Origin: Clostridiales bacterium
Lineage (GTDB): Bacteria > Bacillota > Clostridia > Peptostreptococcales > Anaerovoracaceae
Reading direction: 5' to 3'
Assembly: GCA_009778415.1 (NCBI GenBank)
Contig: WRJV01000295.1
Location: forward strand, 1-13,025
DNA: 13,025 nt
The translations under genes and the position numbers were made by a program. The notes beneath the pieces are model-generated. The model was given only the letters and a program-made list of their open reading frames with translations, was not told the origin of the DNA and made no database searches. This document shows, piece after piece, positions 1 through 7,480 of the stretch (positions are counted from its first letter, which is position 1; each line of letters opens with the position of its first letter).

Positions 1-215
1 ACTAGTTTTTAGCCACAGAACTCGGAGCTGATAAAACTGGCTGATTCCATGTTGGTTGCCTTAATTTTAGCACAGGAAAAGCCAGAGGTAAACCCTTTAA
101 AGTTAAAATTTGAAATATTGCTATTTTCATTTTCATGACAATCGTTCAGCCATAAGTGGTATTAAAAACGCATTTACGGCTAAAAAATTAATTCACAAAA
201 ATTTATAAATTCTTC
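1..215. other. AT-rich non-coding left edge
   Basis: No reading frame of useful length with a ribosome binding site is visible on either strand, and stop codons are frequent. The only structure I can support is the hairpin at 145-182, listed separately. No end of an upstream gene and no terminator is recognisable, so it is unclear what lies to the left. Confidence 0.6.
145..182. repeat. Hairpin element, copy 1
   Basis: An imperfect inverted repeat pairs 148-158 with 171-181. The outer AGCC/GGCT arm is followed by one mismatch (A152/C177), then a further six base pairs including one G-U. The loop is about 12 bases. The whole 38-base unit aligns without gaps to 263-300, about 26 of 38 positions matching by my hand count. 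Function is unknown. It may be a repetitive extragenic palindrome or a protein-binding site. Confidence 0.55.
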
Positions 216-244
216 TAGACATAGTATTTTCAATGGTATATACT
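216..244 (+). promoter_or_regulatory. Sigma-A-type promoter of the DUF234 ATPase gene
   Basis: A -35 box TAGACA (216-221) and a -10 box TATACT (239-244) are separated by exactly 17 bases, each one base from consensus. Transcription would begin near 251. The -10 box is flanked by a short dyad, TAGTAT (222-227) and ATACTA (240-245), which could be an operator. The ATG at 233 lies inside this promoter, which argues for the later start at 323. Confidence 0.6.
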
Positions 245-262
245 AAATCACATAACAGGTAT

Positions 263-300
263 TTCAGCCGTATGTGGCATTTTTTACATACATATGGCTA
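263..300. repeat. Hairpin element, copy 2, in the ATPase leader
   Basis: Bases 266-275 pair with 290-299 along ten base pairs, including one G-U, around a 14-base loop. It is the second copy of the 38-base unit at 145-182. One stem position changes on both sides: A155-T174 in copy 1 becomes T273-A292 here, so pairing is kept. It falls between the predicted transcription start (about 251) and the ribosome binding site (307-313), so it would form in the mRNA leader. Confidence 0.55.
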
Positions 301-322
301 CACAATGAAGGGAATGCTTAAA

Positions 323-1741
323 ATGCGAACGCTTATAGGACGCTCAAATGAGCAAAGCAGGTTGAGGAAGCGCTATGAGTCGGGCAAATCGGAATTCATC
401 GCCATTTTCGGTAGGCGCCGCGTCGGAAAGACATTTTTGGTAAAGTCGCTGTTTGGTTCGGATTTTGCTTTTTATGCGTCCGGGATTCAGGGCGGCGACG
501 CGGCCCGGCAGATTGACAACTTCAACGAGGAAATCGCCAATTTCGGGGGCGCATCGCTTTTGGCGGCGGTAAGTTGGGCTGGCGCTTTTGAAAACTTGAA
601 CAAGCTCATCGCCGCGCTTCCCAAGAAAGGGAAGAAGGTGGTTTTTCTGGATGAAATATCGTGGATGGGTTCGCCTGACACGAGTTTCATATCTGCCCTC
701 GATCATTTCTGGAACAGATGGATGTCATCAAGAGGCGACGTGCTACTTATCGTTTGCGGGTCGGCCACCTCTTGGATAATGGACAACATCGTAAACAACA
801 CCGGGGGGCTGCACAACAGGCTGACCGATCAAATCCAGCTGTCGCCGTTTACGCTGGGGGAATGCGAGGAATATTTCCGCGAAACGGGCATCCCCCTGCC
901 GCGCTACCAAATCCTCGAATCGTACATGGTCTTCGGCGGTATCCCGTACTACCTCGATTTCTTTGAACCCGACCGGAGCCTTGCCCAAAACATCGACAGG
1001 ATATGCTTCTTGCCGGGTGCGCCTCTGAAAAACGAGTACGCAAACCTCTTTCCGGCGCTGTTCAAAAATGCTGACAGCTATGTAAGTGTAATTGAAGCCT
1101 TGGCATCCAAGCGAAAGGGGCTGATGCGGGAGGAGATATCGGAGAAATCCAAAATCAAAGGCGGCGGCACCTTGACGAAAATTCTGGCAGACCTTGTTTC
1201 TTGCGGCTTTGTGCAGGATTACCTCGCTTTTGGAAAGCAGAGGAGGGATCGGATTTATCAGCTGACAGACCCCTTTACGCTCTTTCATTTGACGTTCGCG
1301 GACAAGCAGAAAAGGTTTGCGGACAACTTCTGGCTCCATTTCAGCACGACTCCCGCGCATTCGGCATGGAGCGGCTATGCGTTTGAACTAGCCTGTCTTT
1401 TGCACATGCCGCAAATCAAGCGCGGGCTTGGCATATCGGGCGTTTTGACAGAGGCGTCATCGTGGCGGAGCAAAACGGCAAGCCCCGGTGCGCAGATTGA
1501 CCTAGTGCTCGACCGCGCAGATAAGATAGTCCATCTGTGCGAGATGAAATTTGCGTCAGACGAATACACAGTAGACAAAGAGTACAGCGCAAAGCTCAGG
1601 GAAAAAAGGGCGGCGTTCATGTCTGAAACAGGAACGAGAAAAGCAGCGCACACCACCCTTGTCACGACATTTGGCTTGGTGCGAAACGCATACAGCGCAG
1701 AGGTACTGTTCCAATTGACAATGAACGACCTCTTTGCATGA
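323..1741 (+). CDS. AAA ATPase of the DUF234 type with PD-(D/E)XK-like C-terminus
   Basis: This 472-residue protein has the layout of the archaeal-type ATPase (ATPase_2) plus DUF234 family, found widely in anaerobic bacteria and archaea but without a settled function. The N-terminal ATPase has a Walker A at residues 30-37 (GRRRVGKT) and a Walker B at 106-111 (VVFLDE), followed by a sensor-like stretch CGSATSWI. A winged-helix-like middle and a C-terminal region follow. The latter carries D393 then E407-x-K409 on adjacent predicted strands, the pattern of PD-(D/E)XK nuclease folds, so nuclease activity is possible but unproven. I chose ATG 323 because GAAGGGA at 307-313 is well spaced from it and the promoter overlaps the earlier in-frame ATG at 233. 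It converges with the 812-residue membrane protein gene, leaving 16 bases between stops and no visible terminator. Confidence 0.85.
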   Translation: MRTLIGRSNEQSRLRKRYESGKSEFIAIFGRRRVGKTFLVKSLFGSDFAFYASGIQGGDAARQIDNFNEEIANFGGASLLAAVSWAGAFENLNKLIAALPKKGKKVVFLDEISWMGSPDTSFISALDHFWNRWMSSRGDVLLIVCGSATSWIMDNIVNNTGGLHNRLTDQIQLSPFTLGECEEYFRETGIPLPRYQILESYMVFGGIPYYLDFFEPDRSLAQNIDRICFLPGAPLKNEYANLFPALFKNADSYVSVIEALASKRKGLMREEISEKSKIKGGGTLTKILADLVSCGFVQDYLAFGKQRRDRIYQLTDPFTLFHLTFADKQKRFADNFWLHFSTTPAHSAWSGYAFELACLLHMPQIKRGLGISGVLTEASSWRSKTASPGAQIDLVLDRADKIVHLCEMKFASDEYTVDKEYSAKLREKRAAFMSETGTRKAAHTTLVTTFGLVRNAYSAEVLFQLTMNDLFA

Positions 1742-1757
1742 TAAAACTGCCGCTGAT

Positions 1758-4196
1758 TCATTTCATCAAACAAAACCTCACAGGGGTATGGGAGCTGAAT
1801 TCCCAGCCCACCTCAGTTTCAATCCCGGCTTCGGCAAGAGCCGTGTCCCTGACGTAGTTCCCCCGGGCAATAGCCGTCAAATCAGCAGGGTCAACTGCCT
1901 GGCGCAGCCTTTCCGCAACCTCGCCGTGCCCGTACTGTTTGAAAATCTCAACCAGCTCGTCGATGTCGTAGTATACGGCTGGGCTGCCGCCTTCCGCGAC
2001 ATACATGAACGATTTGGACGGATAAAACGCTTCGCCGTTCAATTCAAATGTGTATTGGTGGTGCAGCACGGTGAACTCGCCGCCAAGGGGGTTGTCTATT
2101 GGAACCATCGACACGTTGTAAAGTCCGCTTGCAACAACGCCTTCAACTGTGGTCCGGCGTTCTTCGAGAGCCCTTCTTAGCTGCATCCGCTCGCCGCTGT
2201 CAAAGATGACATAGAGGCTGCCTGCATGCTCCGCGTTCAAATAGTATCTGCATTCGTCGTAATCGTATTCGTATATTAGGCTCCTTGCGCCTTCGGCCCT
2301 GTCCAATCCTTCCAAACCTTCAATTGCAATGTCGTCAAATGAATGCAGAGGGTTAAGGTACTGGGCAACGGCTTCAAACCCTTCCCGCAAGTCTATGCAT
2401 TTCGCAGGGTCAAGGGTCCGCCGAGAAAGCAGCAGGGCAGACTCAAGCCCGCCTTCGTTTTCCCTGACGTACACTGTGTCCGCGCCGATGACGTCGTACT
2501 TGCGCACTGTGAAGCTTGCGCCGCTTAGTTGATAGAAAGATGGGTCAAAGTCGTTTAGCACAAGGGCTTCCCCTTTGCGGGCCAGCGCGAAAACGTCTGC
2601 CAGCGTCATTTGGTTTTCATAGGTGTCGCCCGGCCAAGTGGGCTGAGGATTTTCCTGAAAATGCGAGGCGGCGCGTTCCAAATCGGCAAATGTCGTATCA
2701 TCAGTTTTTTTCAGCTTGTATATGCTCCAAATTCCGGTGCCGTTAAATTCAACCAGCCACAATGCGCCGTCCATCCGGTACAGCCCGGAATTCTTACCGC
2801 CCCCATCATTGATGACGGCAACCAGAAAGCGCTCTTTGTACAAAGCCAGGTTGGGCAGCCATTCAGAGAAGAAGCCGTCTGTCACCTTTGAAAACTCGTC
2901 GGTGCTGACAGGGGTGTTGCAGTACTCGACGGAACAGGTCCGCACTTCTCCATTTCCAGTGTCGGCCCTGATAAACGAGTTTTCGTCAAAAGCGTAGACA
3001 TAGGGAGTCCCCCCAAAAGGCACATATGAACTGAGCGGGCTGGTGTACAGGTTTTCATCAAACACATAGCATCCAAGCACGCCGTCGTCAGCGTATTCTG
3101 GCGCAGTCGCGGCAAAGGAAAGCCCGGAAGCAGCCAAGGCAAGGCAGAGCGCAGCAGTGGCTACAACAGTTATTTTACCGGGCGGGCTTTCATGTTTTCG
3201 CACAGCACGGAGGATCAGCCACGTAGATGCGCCGGACAGCAGGACAACCAAAATGTCAACAGGCGCCAAGGTTATTTTTGGCAAAGCCTCGAAAAACCAA
3301 CCTGTGCCGAAGCGGTAGAGGTGGCCATTCATCATGGCAGCTTCGCCAACATACATAAGGGATGCGGCACAGAGGGAAATCGCCCCCGGCACTCCGATGC
3401 CAAGCCATAGCTTCTTGCCAAGCAGGAAGCTCCCGGCGTAAACGCCGGCCGACGCGCCAAGCACGATGAAAAACATGCAGGTGAGCGCAGATGCCAGCGG
3501 CGTTTGGATTGCCGCCGGTGCCCTAAAGAATGCAGTCGTGTTGGCAAATAAGCAAATTGCGACCAGCAATCCAGTTGATGCAGCACGAAGGAAGATGGGT
3601 TTTGAGTTGTGCTTGCTGCTGCCTCGAAGCATCTTGGCGATGCTGTAGAGAAGCCCGCACACCATTGTTATCAGAACCAGTGCGATCAGGTAGTAGTGGA
3701 TCTTGTACGTACTGTCCCCAAGGACGTACAAGAACCGGTCTTGATACGCATACGTGAGCGACGACTGTTCCAGCACGACAGGCGACATAGCGCACTGGGC
3801 AGCCTGCCAGATGTCAACAGTAGCCGTCTGCCCTACAGCGCCTACCGTAGGCGAGGGCGCCAGAATGAGAGTCATCCCGTCCACATGTATTTGAATTGTT
3901 TCAAAAAAACGCTCAACGGTAAAGAACGCGCCGTAAGCAGCAGCCAGACCGATCGGAAATGCGAGCCGCTTAAATTTCAAAAATACAGGCAGCAGCGCGG
4001 TAAACATCAGCAGCGAAACGCATATAGCAGCATAAGGCACTACGTATTTTGCGTATTGTTCGGGCTCGATTGCGCCATTTGCAAGGTTAATGAAAGCAAT
4101 ACGGATACCGTTTGCAACCGGGTATGCGGAAAGAACCGCCAGCACTGCAATTGAAACTATGTAATAGCGCTTGTTTTTGCTTATATTCATATTCAT
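1758..4196 (-). CDS. Unrecognised polytopic membrane protein with large ectodomain, third gene of BlaI/M56 operon
   Basis: I do not recognise the family. The 812-residue product has about nine hydrophobic segments (roughly residues 12-33, 50-75, 79-97, 165-191, 201-223, 233-257, 262-284, 307-332, 341-364). A non-membrane C-terminal part of about 445 residues follows. Positively charged loops (KFKR, AKMLRGSSKHNSK, LLGKK, RAVRKH) fit an inside N-terminus and place the C-terminal domain outside the cell. No catalytic motif is obvious. A TTG codon at 4211 would overlap the M56 stop. I prefer ATG 4196 because GGGGGA (4209-4204) lies seven bases upstream. That ribosome site overlaps the end of the M56 gene, so the two are probably translated together. 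Position suggests it senses a signal for, or is the target of, the M56/BlaI pair. This is inference. Confidence 0.8.
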   Translation of the reverse strand: MNMNISKNKRYYIVSIAVLAVLSAYPVANGIRIAFINLANGAIEPEQYAKYVVPYAAICVSLLMFTALLPVFLKFKRLAFPIGLAAAYGAFFTVERFFETIQIHVDGMTLILAPSPTVGAVGQTATVDIWQAAQCAMSPVVLEQSSLTYAYQDRFLYVLGDSTYKIHYYLIALVLITMVCGLLYSIAKMLRGSSKHNSKPIFLRAASTGLLVAICLFANTTAFFRAPAAIQTPLASALTCMFFIVLGASAGVYAGSFLLGKKLWLGIGVPGAISLCAASLMYVGEAAMMNGHLYRFGTGWFFEALPKITLAPVDILVVLLSGASTWLILRAVRKHESPPGKITVVATAALCLALAASGLSFAATAPEYADDGVLGCYVFDENLYTSPLSSYVPFGGTPYVYAFDENSFIRADTGNGEVRTCSVEYCNTPVSTDEFSKVTDGFFSEWLPNLALYKERFLVAVINDGGGKNSGLYRMDGALWLVEFNGTGIWSIYKLKKTDDTTFADLERAASHFQENPQPTWPGDTYENQMTLADVFALARKGEALVLNDFDPSFYQLSGASFTVRKYDVIGADTVYVRENEGGLESALLLSRRTLDPAKCIDLREGFEAVAQYLNPLHSFDDIAIEGLEGLDRAEGARSLIYEYDYDECRYYLNAEHAGSLYVIFDSGERMQLRRALEERRTTVEGVVASGLYNVSMVPIDNPLGGEFTVLHHQYTFELNGEAFYPSKSFMYVAEGGSPAVYYDIDELVEIFKQYGHGEVAERLRQAVDPADLTAIARGNYVRDTALAEAGIETEVGWEFSSHTPVRFCLMK

Positions 4197-4200
4197 ATTT

Positions 4201-5145
4201 CTATCCCCCAAACTGCGGATTCGTCACCAGTACCACCGCGACAACCACAAGGAAAAGCGACGACGCTACAGCCCCGGCAAGCGTTAACCTTCTGTAGTCA
4301 AGCACATTGACGATTCGCACCTTGATGCGCCCCTGCCCAAAAGCCGCAGAAACAAGAACCCGCTTGTCTTCAGCGAATCGCAGCAAAGCGCTTGCATAGG
4401 CTTTGCGATCCTCCGCATCGTATTTTTTGACCACTGACTCGTCGCAAGAAAGCTCCATGTCGGTAAAAAACGATTTCAGCATGACCCATGCTAGGGGGTT
4501 GAACCAATGCAAGCAGGTTGCGCCTATGCCAATCAGGCGCCAGAGGTTGTCAAGCCGCCTGATATGGGTTTTCTCGTGCGCAAGGATCATTTGGTATTCC
4601 GGGCTGCCCGGGTCAAGTGAATCCGGTAAGATGATCTTCGGGCGCAGCAAGCCTGACAACACCGGCGAGAGCAGCATTTCTGAACGGTATACGTTGTCCT
4701 TGACACAGACTGCCTTGTCCAGTTCTCTCCGTGTCAGAGCATACAGTATCACAGCTGAAAGCAGCGCTGCTGCGGCAATTATCGCCCAAACAGCAGAAGC
4801 GGCTGTGAAGATTTGCCGAAGGGGCTCTGTCTTGTACTCGACTGGAAAGATTTGCTCTGCCGTGCCAATTGAATTCATCGTTGACAAGCGGATTGACTCT
4901 GCAAGCGGAATGCCTTCCGGCTCGACTGCGATGAGCCGTTTCACCAAATTTCCTGTGAAGTTGAACAAGCTCCACTCCGTGGACAATGAAAATGGCACGA
5001 GGAGCCTGAAGAACGCCAGCGACCACAAAGGGTAGACAAACCGCCTCGGCAGCGGCCGTATCTGCCTGACAAGAAGCAGCGCAGCGATTACAATGCAGGA
5101 CGCGATGCTCATATTCAAAATGAAATAAAAAACCGTGCCAAGCAT
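4201..5145 (-). CDS. M56 family membrane metallopeptidase (BlaR1/MecR1-like, sensor domain absent)
   Basis: This 314-residue protein is the membrane and protease part of a BlaR1/MecR1-type antirepressor. In the family, the cytoplasmic zinc protease is activated by an outside signal and leads to cleavage of the BlaI repressor. Visible are the zinc motif HEKTH (H190, E191, H194), the family's NPLAW (216-220) and the third-ligand region ELSCDE (E231). Hydrophobic segments lie near 7-25, 36-52, 115-137 and 286-308. BlaR1 is normally near 600 residues, with a C-terminal penicillin-binding domain outside the cell. Here the protein stops just after the last membrane segment, so beta-lactam sensing through that domain is impossible. 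It starts six bases after the blaI stop, with GGGGTAGG as ribosome site spanning that stop. The downstream membrane protein may supply sensing. Confidence 0.9.
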   Translation of the reverse strand: MLGTVFYFILNMSIASCIVIAALLLVRQIRPLPRRFVYPLWSLAFFRLLVPFSLSTEWSLFNFTGNLVKRLIAVEPEGIPLAESIRLSTMNSIGTAEQIFPVEYKTEPLRQIFTAASAVWAIIAAAALLSAVILYALTRRELDKAVCVKDNVYRSEMLLSPVLSGLLRPKIILPDSLDPGSPEYQMILAHEKTHIRRLDNLWRLIGIGATCLHWFNPLAWVMLKSFFTDMELSCDESVVKKYDAEDRKAYASALLRFAEDKRVLVSAAFGQGRIKVRIVNVLDYRRLTLAGAVASSLFLVVVAVVLVTNPQFGG

Positions 5146-5151
5146 AGCCGC

Positions 5152-5523
5152 CTACCCCTTCTTCCCGTGATCGTCAATCATGCGGCGCAGCTCGTCTGCT
5201 TCTTCGCCGGAAATTGCGCCTTCTGCAACAAAGGACGAAAACATCGCTTTTAGCGAACCGCCGAAAAACGAGTTCAGCACGGCTTTTGCCTCTTCGCGCC
5301 CAGCCTCTTCGCGCCCGACCAGGCTGCGGCAGGCAAAGCCTGGCTCGCTTCGCTCGATTGCGCCTTTGGCTACCAGCTTTTTTATAACAGTGTACGTGGT
5401 ATTTTTGTTCCAGCCGATATTCTCGGCGGCAAGCACTGAAAGCTCCTTTGCCGTGGCGCCTTCGCGGGACCACAGCAATTCCATCAGCTTCAGCTCTCCT
5501 TCAAACAATTTGATCTTGTTCAT
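5152..5523 (-). CDS. BlaI/MecI/CopY family transcriptional repressor
   Basis: This 123-residue protein has the normal length and layout of BlaI/MecI repressors. An N-terminal winged helix (about residues 5-66) includes the typical ...WNKNTTYTVIKKL recognition region at 38-50. A C-terminal helical dimerisation part contains FFGGSLKAMFSSFV (86-99), the region where family members are cut by their M56 partner. The ATG at 5523 is preceded by GAGAGGTGA at a normal distance. It is the first gene of an operon with the M56 peptidase, and two ACTAT/ATAGT dyads upstream are probable binding sites, so autoregulation is likely. GREEA is repeated at 70-74 and 75-79 through a 15-base near-perfect tandem repeat, but overall length matches the family. 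Which signal relieves repression is not visible. Confidence 0.92.
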   Translation of the reverse strand: MNKIKLFEGELKLMELLWSREGATAKELSVLAAENIGWNKNTTYTVIKKLVAKGAIERSEPGFACRSLVGREEAGREEAKAVLNSFFGGSLKAMFSSFVAEGAISGEEADELRRMIDDHGKKG

Positions 5524-5550
5524 TTGGCAAAGTCACCTCTCAAAATTTCA

Positions 5551-5566
5551 GACTATCGCAATAGTT
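5551..5566. promoter_or_regulatory. Probable BlaI operator, second dyad
   Basis: ACTAT (5552-5556) and ATAGT (5561-5565) form a perfect dyad around CGCA. The same half-sites with the same four-base spacing form the core of the large palindrome next to it (centres 26 bases apart), closer to blaI. Repetition of one dyad in front of a BlaI-family gene fits paired repressor sites. Known BlaI/MecI operators are also short dyads in pairs, but their usual core differs. Confidence 0.6.
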
Positions 5567-5606
5567 GACAAGCACAGACTATCACAATAGTCTGTGCTTG
5601 TCAACT
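5563..5606. promoter_or_regulatory. Perfect 44-base inverted repeat upstream of blaI, probable operator/promoter
   Basis: Two perfectly complementary 20-base arms (5563-5582 and 5587-5606) surround the four bases CACA. Each arm carries TTGACA read outwards-in on its own strand (5565-5570 on plus, 5604-5599 on minus), so both could serve as -35 boxes of opposing promoters. No good -10 follows at the standard distance; minus-strand TAGTCT at 17 bases is weak. The centre is an ACTAT/ATAGT dyad repeated at 5552-5565. No T-tract follows on either strand, so this is not an ordinary terminator. Confidence 0.65.
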
Positions 5607-5744
5607 AAAAAATTTGCAGGAACATTCGCATGACGCGAATAACCGCACACTAAAGCAAAAAATAACACATCTTCTTTAAAATTCAACCTTACATGATCAA
5701 TTCATTCTAGCCCTAGGCCCAAAGGCTCCCATCCTTCTTGATTG
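5607..5744. other. Intergenic stretch between blaI operators and the RCC1-gene promoter
   Basis: AT-rich and without a supported gene. The only structure I see is a perfect 6-base dyad with a 5-base centre, ATTCGC (5624-5629) and GCGAAT (5635-5640), which could be a binding site for an unknown regulator. Confidence 0.5.
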
Positions 5745-5768
5745 CAAGGCTTGCGTAAAAAAATCGTT

Positions 5769-5797
5769 TTGAAATATTGGGGACAACATGGTAAAAT
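5769..5797 (+). promoter_or_regulatory. Promoter of the RCC1-repeat gene
   Basis: TTGAAA (5769-5774) and TAAAAT (5792-5797) are 17 bases apart, each one base off consensus. Transcription would start near 5804, about 32 bases before the ATG. This promoter, its upstream GCAAG-G-CTTGC dyad (5744-5754) and the following leader recur in diverged form in front of the gene at 8901. Confidence 0.7.
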
Positions 5798-5835
5798 AAA
5801 GAGACGCATTGAAGGCTTGAAAGGGAGGCTGTATA

Positions 5836-7480
5836 ATGAAAAAACTATTATCGTTAATAGTGGCTATCTCTATTAGTTCTGCATTGCTAATAACTTCTGT
5901 TGGCGCGGAATATGACATTACAGTTGAGCTCAACGGCAATCCAATTGCTTTTGACCAGCCACCGATTATACAAGATAGCCGGACACTTGTACCTATGCGC
6001 GCCATTTTTGAGGCGCTTGGGGCAGATGTTCATTGGGTTGAGAATTTGCAAGTTATTATTGCTTTTAAGGGGCACTCGGTATGCTTAATGAAAATAGGCG
6101 AAAAAGAATTATTTGTCACAGACACTTCTGCGTTTGATTCACTTGAAGACATATCAAATCAAATATACTATGCGGCTTTCGGAATGGATTACGATGAAGC
6201 ATTTGACAAAGAAGAAGCTGCTATTGAAAATTTTATGCAGTTTTATGAATTTGACGTTGTCCCGCAAATAATAAACGGCAGAACCCTAATCCCCGTTAGG
6301 GCTGTCAGCGAAGCATTAGGCGTATCCGTGGATTGGGACAGAGACAATTATGTGGTAGAATTATCATGCAGCGATGAATTTGTTGACGAAAGAATTAAAA
6401 ATCAAAGCCTTGTTGATGAAATTATCTATCTATATGAGGATCGGCATTCGGAGGCATACAAGCCACATCAGGGCGGATATGAAAATCCAGAGAGCGAGTA
6501 TATTCTCAAGCAAAGCAGCAATTTGAAATTCAATCACAAAACAATATCCGGCACCGGGCATTCCGGCCTTGCAGTAAAAGAAGACAATAGCTTATGGGCT
6601 TGGGGGCCTGCAATAATGCCGCTTGGTGAATGGCCTGATTCGGAGGGTGTTAGGTTGCTAGAGGCGTATGGCAAGGATTTATCAACACCTGTTCAGCTAA
6701 TGGAGGATGTTTTAACAGTTGCGGTAGGCGAGTCTCACAGCATTGCAGTAAAAACAGACGGTAGCCTGTGTTGCTGCTGGCGGGCTACACAGCCTTGCCG
6801 TGAAAACTGACGGCAGCCTTTGGACGTGGGGGTACAACAGCTTCGGACAGCTTGGCAATGGCACAAGAGAATATAGCACAAAACCAAATAAGGTTATGGA
6901 TGATGTGGTTTCTGTCGCGGCAAATTATTATAGCAGTTTTGCCATAAAATCAGATGGGGGCCTTTGGGCATGGGGTGAAAACGGAAGCGGCTATCTCGGA
7001 AATGGCAAAATAGGAAGCATTATGAATGAGGACGGGCACACAGATATAGAACACAGCACCCTGCCTGAAAAAATTATGGATGATGTTGTTTATATAACGG
7101 CGGGTTATAGCGGCTGTGCCGCGATAAAGACTGACGGCAGCCTATGGATATGGGGCGACAACGGTGATTTTGTACAGGCCGCCGGCATTGAAAATGCAGA
7201 TAGCAGCAAACCGGCAAAAGTAATGAATGGTGTAACCGCTGTTGAAATATCAAACGGTTGCGTCTTTGTGCTAAAACCAGACGGCGGTTTATGGGTTTGG
7301 GGAAAGCATTCATATAATTACCTTGGTTACGATATAAACGCGCCAACAAAAGTCATGGACAATGTAGCCTATATCTGCCCCGACTTGGCAGTAAAAAAGG
7401 ACGGAAGCCTTTGGGCTATGGGTGGAAGGCCAAACGAAAAAGGACTATCAAAAATTATGGATGGAATGATTCTCAATTGA
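5836..7480 (+). pseudogene. Secreted stalk-domain/RCC1-repeat protein, frameshifted inside the repeats
   Basis: The frame opened at ATG 5836 (GGGAGG eight bases upstream) encodes a signal peptide (residues 1-24, cut near VGA-E). A copper-amine-oxidase-N-like domain follows (about 27-170), with the paired signatures RTLVPMRAIFEALG and RTLIPVRAVSEALG. In clostridia this domain usually acts as a cell-surface module, not as an oxidase. RCC1 repeats (AVKTDGSLWAWG type) then begin. The frame is lost at about 6768-6780 and closes at 6810. The repeats resume in the next frame (from about 6767, VAAGGLHSLAVKTDGSLW) and run to 7480. At the break one unit is joined directly to the next, skipping the usual W-x-W-G and following linker, as expected of a deletion. 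About seven repeat units remain. The gene is AT-richer by eye than its neighbours. A sequencing error is less likely, as repeat content is missing too. Confidence 0.75.

Noticed and set aside
11..42. A possible third AGCC/GGCT hairpin
   Set aside because: Only five terminal pairs match and the interior shows no similarity to the two real copies.
233..322. Thirty extra N-terminal residues of the ATPase from ATG 233
   Set aside because: The codon lies within the predicted promoter and lacks a ribosome site; ATG 323 has one and begins the family's usual MRTLIGR-like N-terminus.
5288..5317. Fifteen-base tandem repeat in blaI (GREEA twice)
   Set aside because: Protein length and alignment to the general BlaI pattern are normal, so it is probably ordinary acidic-helix sequence and not a recent duplication.
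5563..5606. The long palindrome as a Rho-independent terminator
   Set aside because: No T-tract follows on either strand and no gene ends next to it; both flanking genes point away.
6755..6810. Programmed ribosomal frameshift in the RCC1 gene
   Set aside because: No slippery heptamer or stop-codon pause is visible, and repeat sequence is missing at the joint, which a recoding event would not explain.
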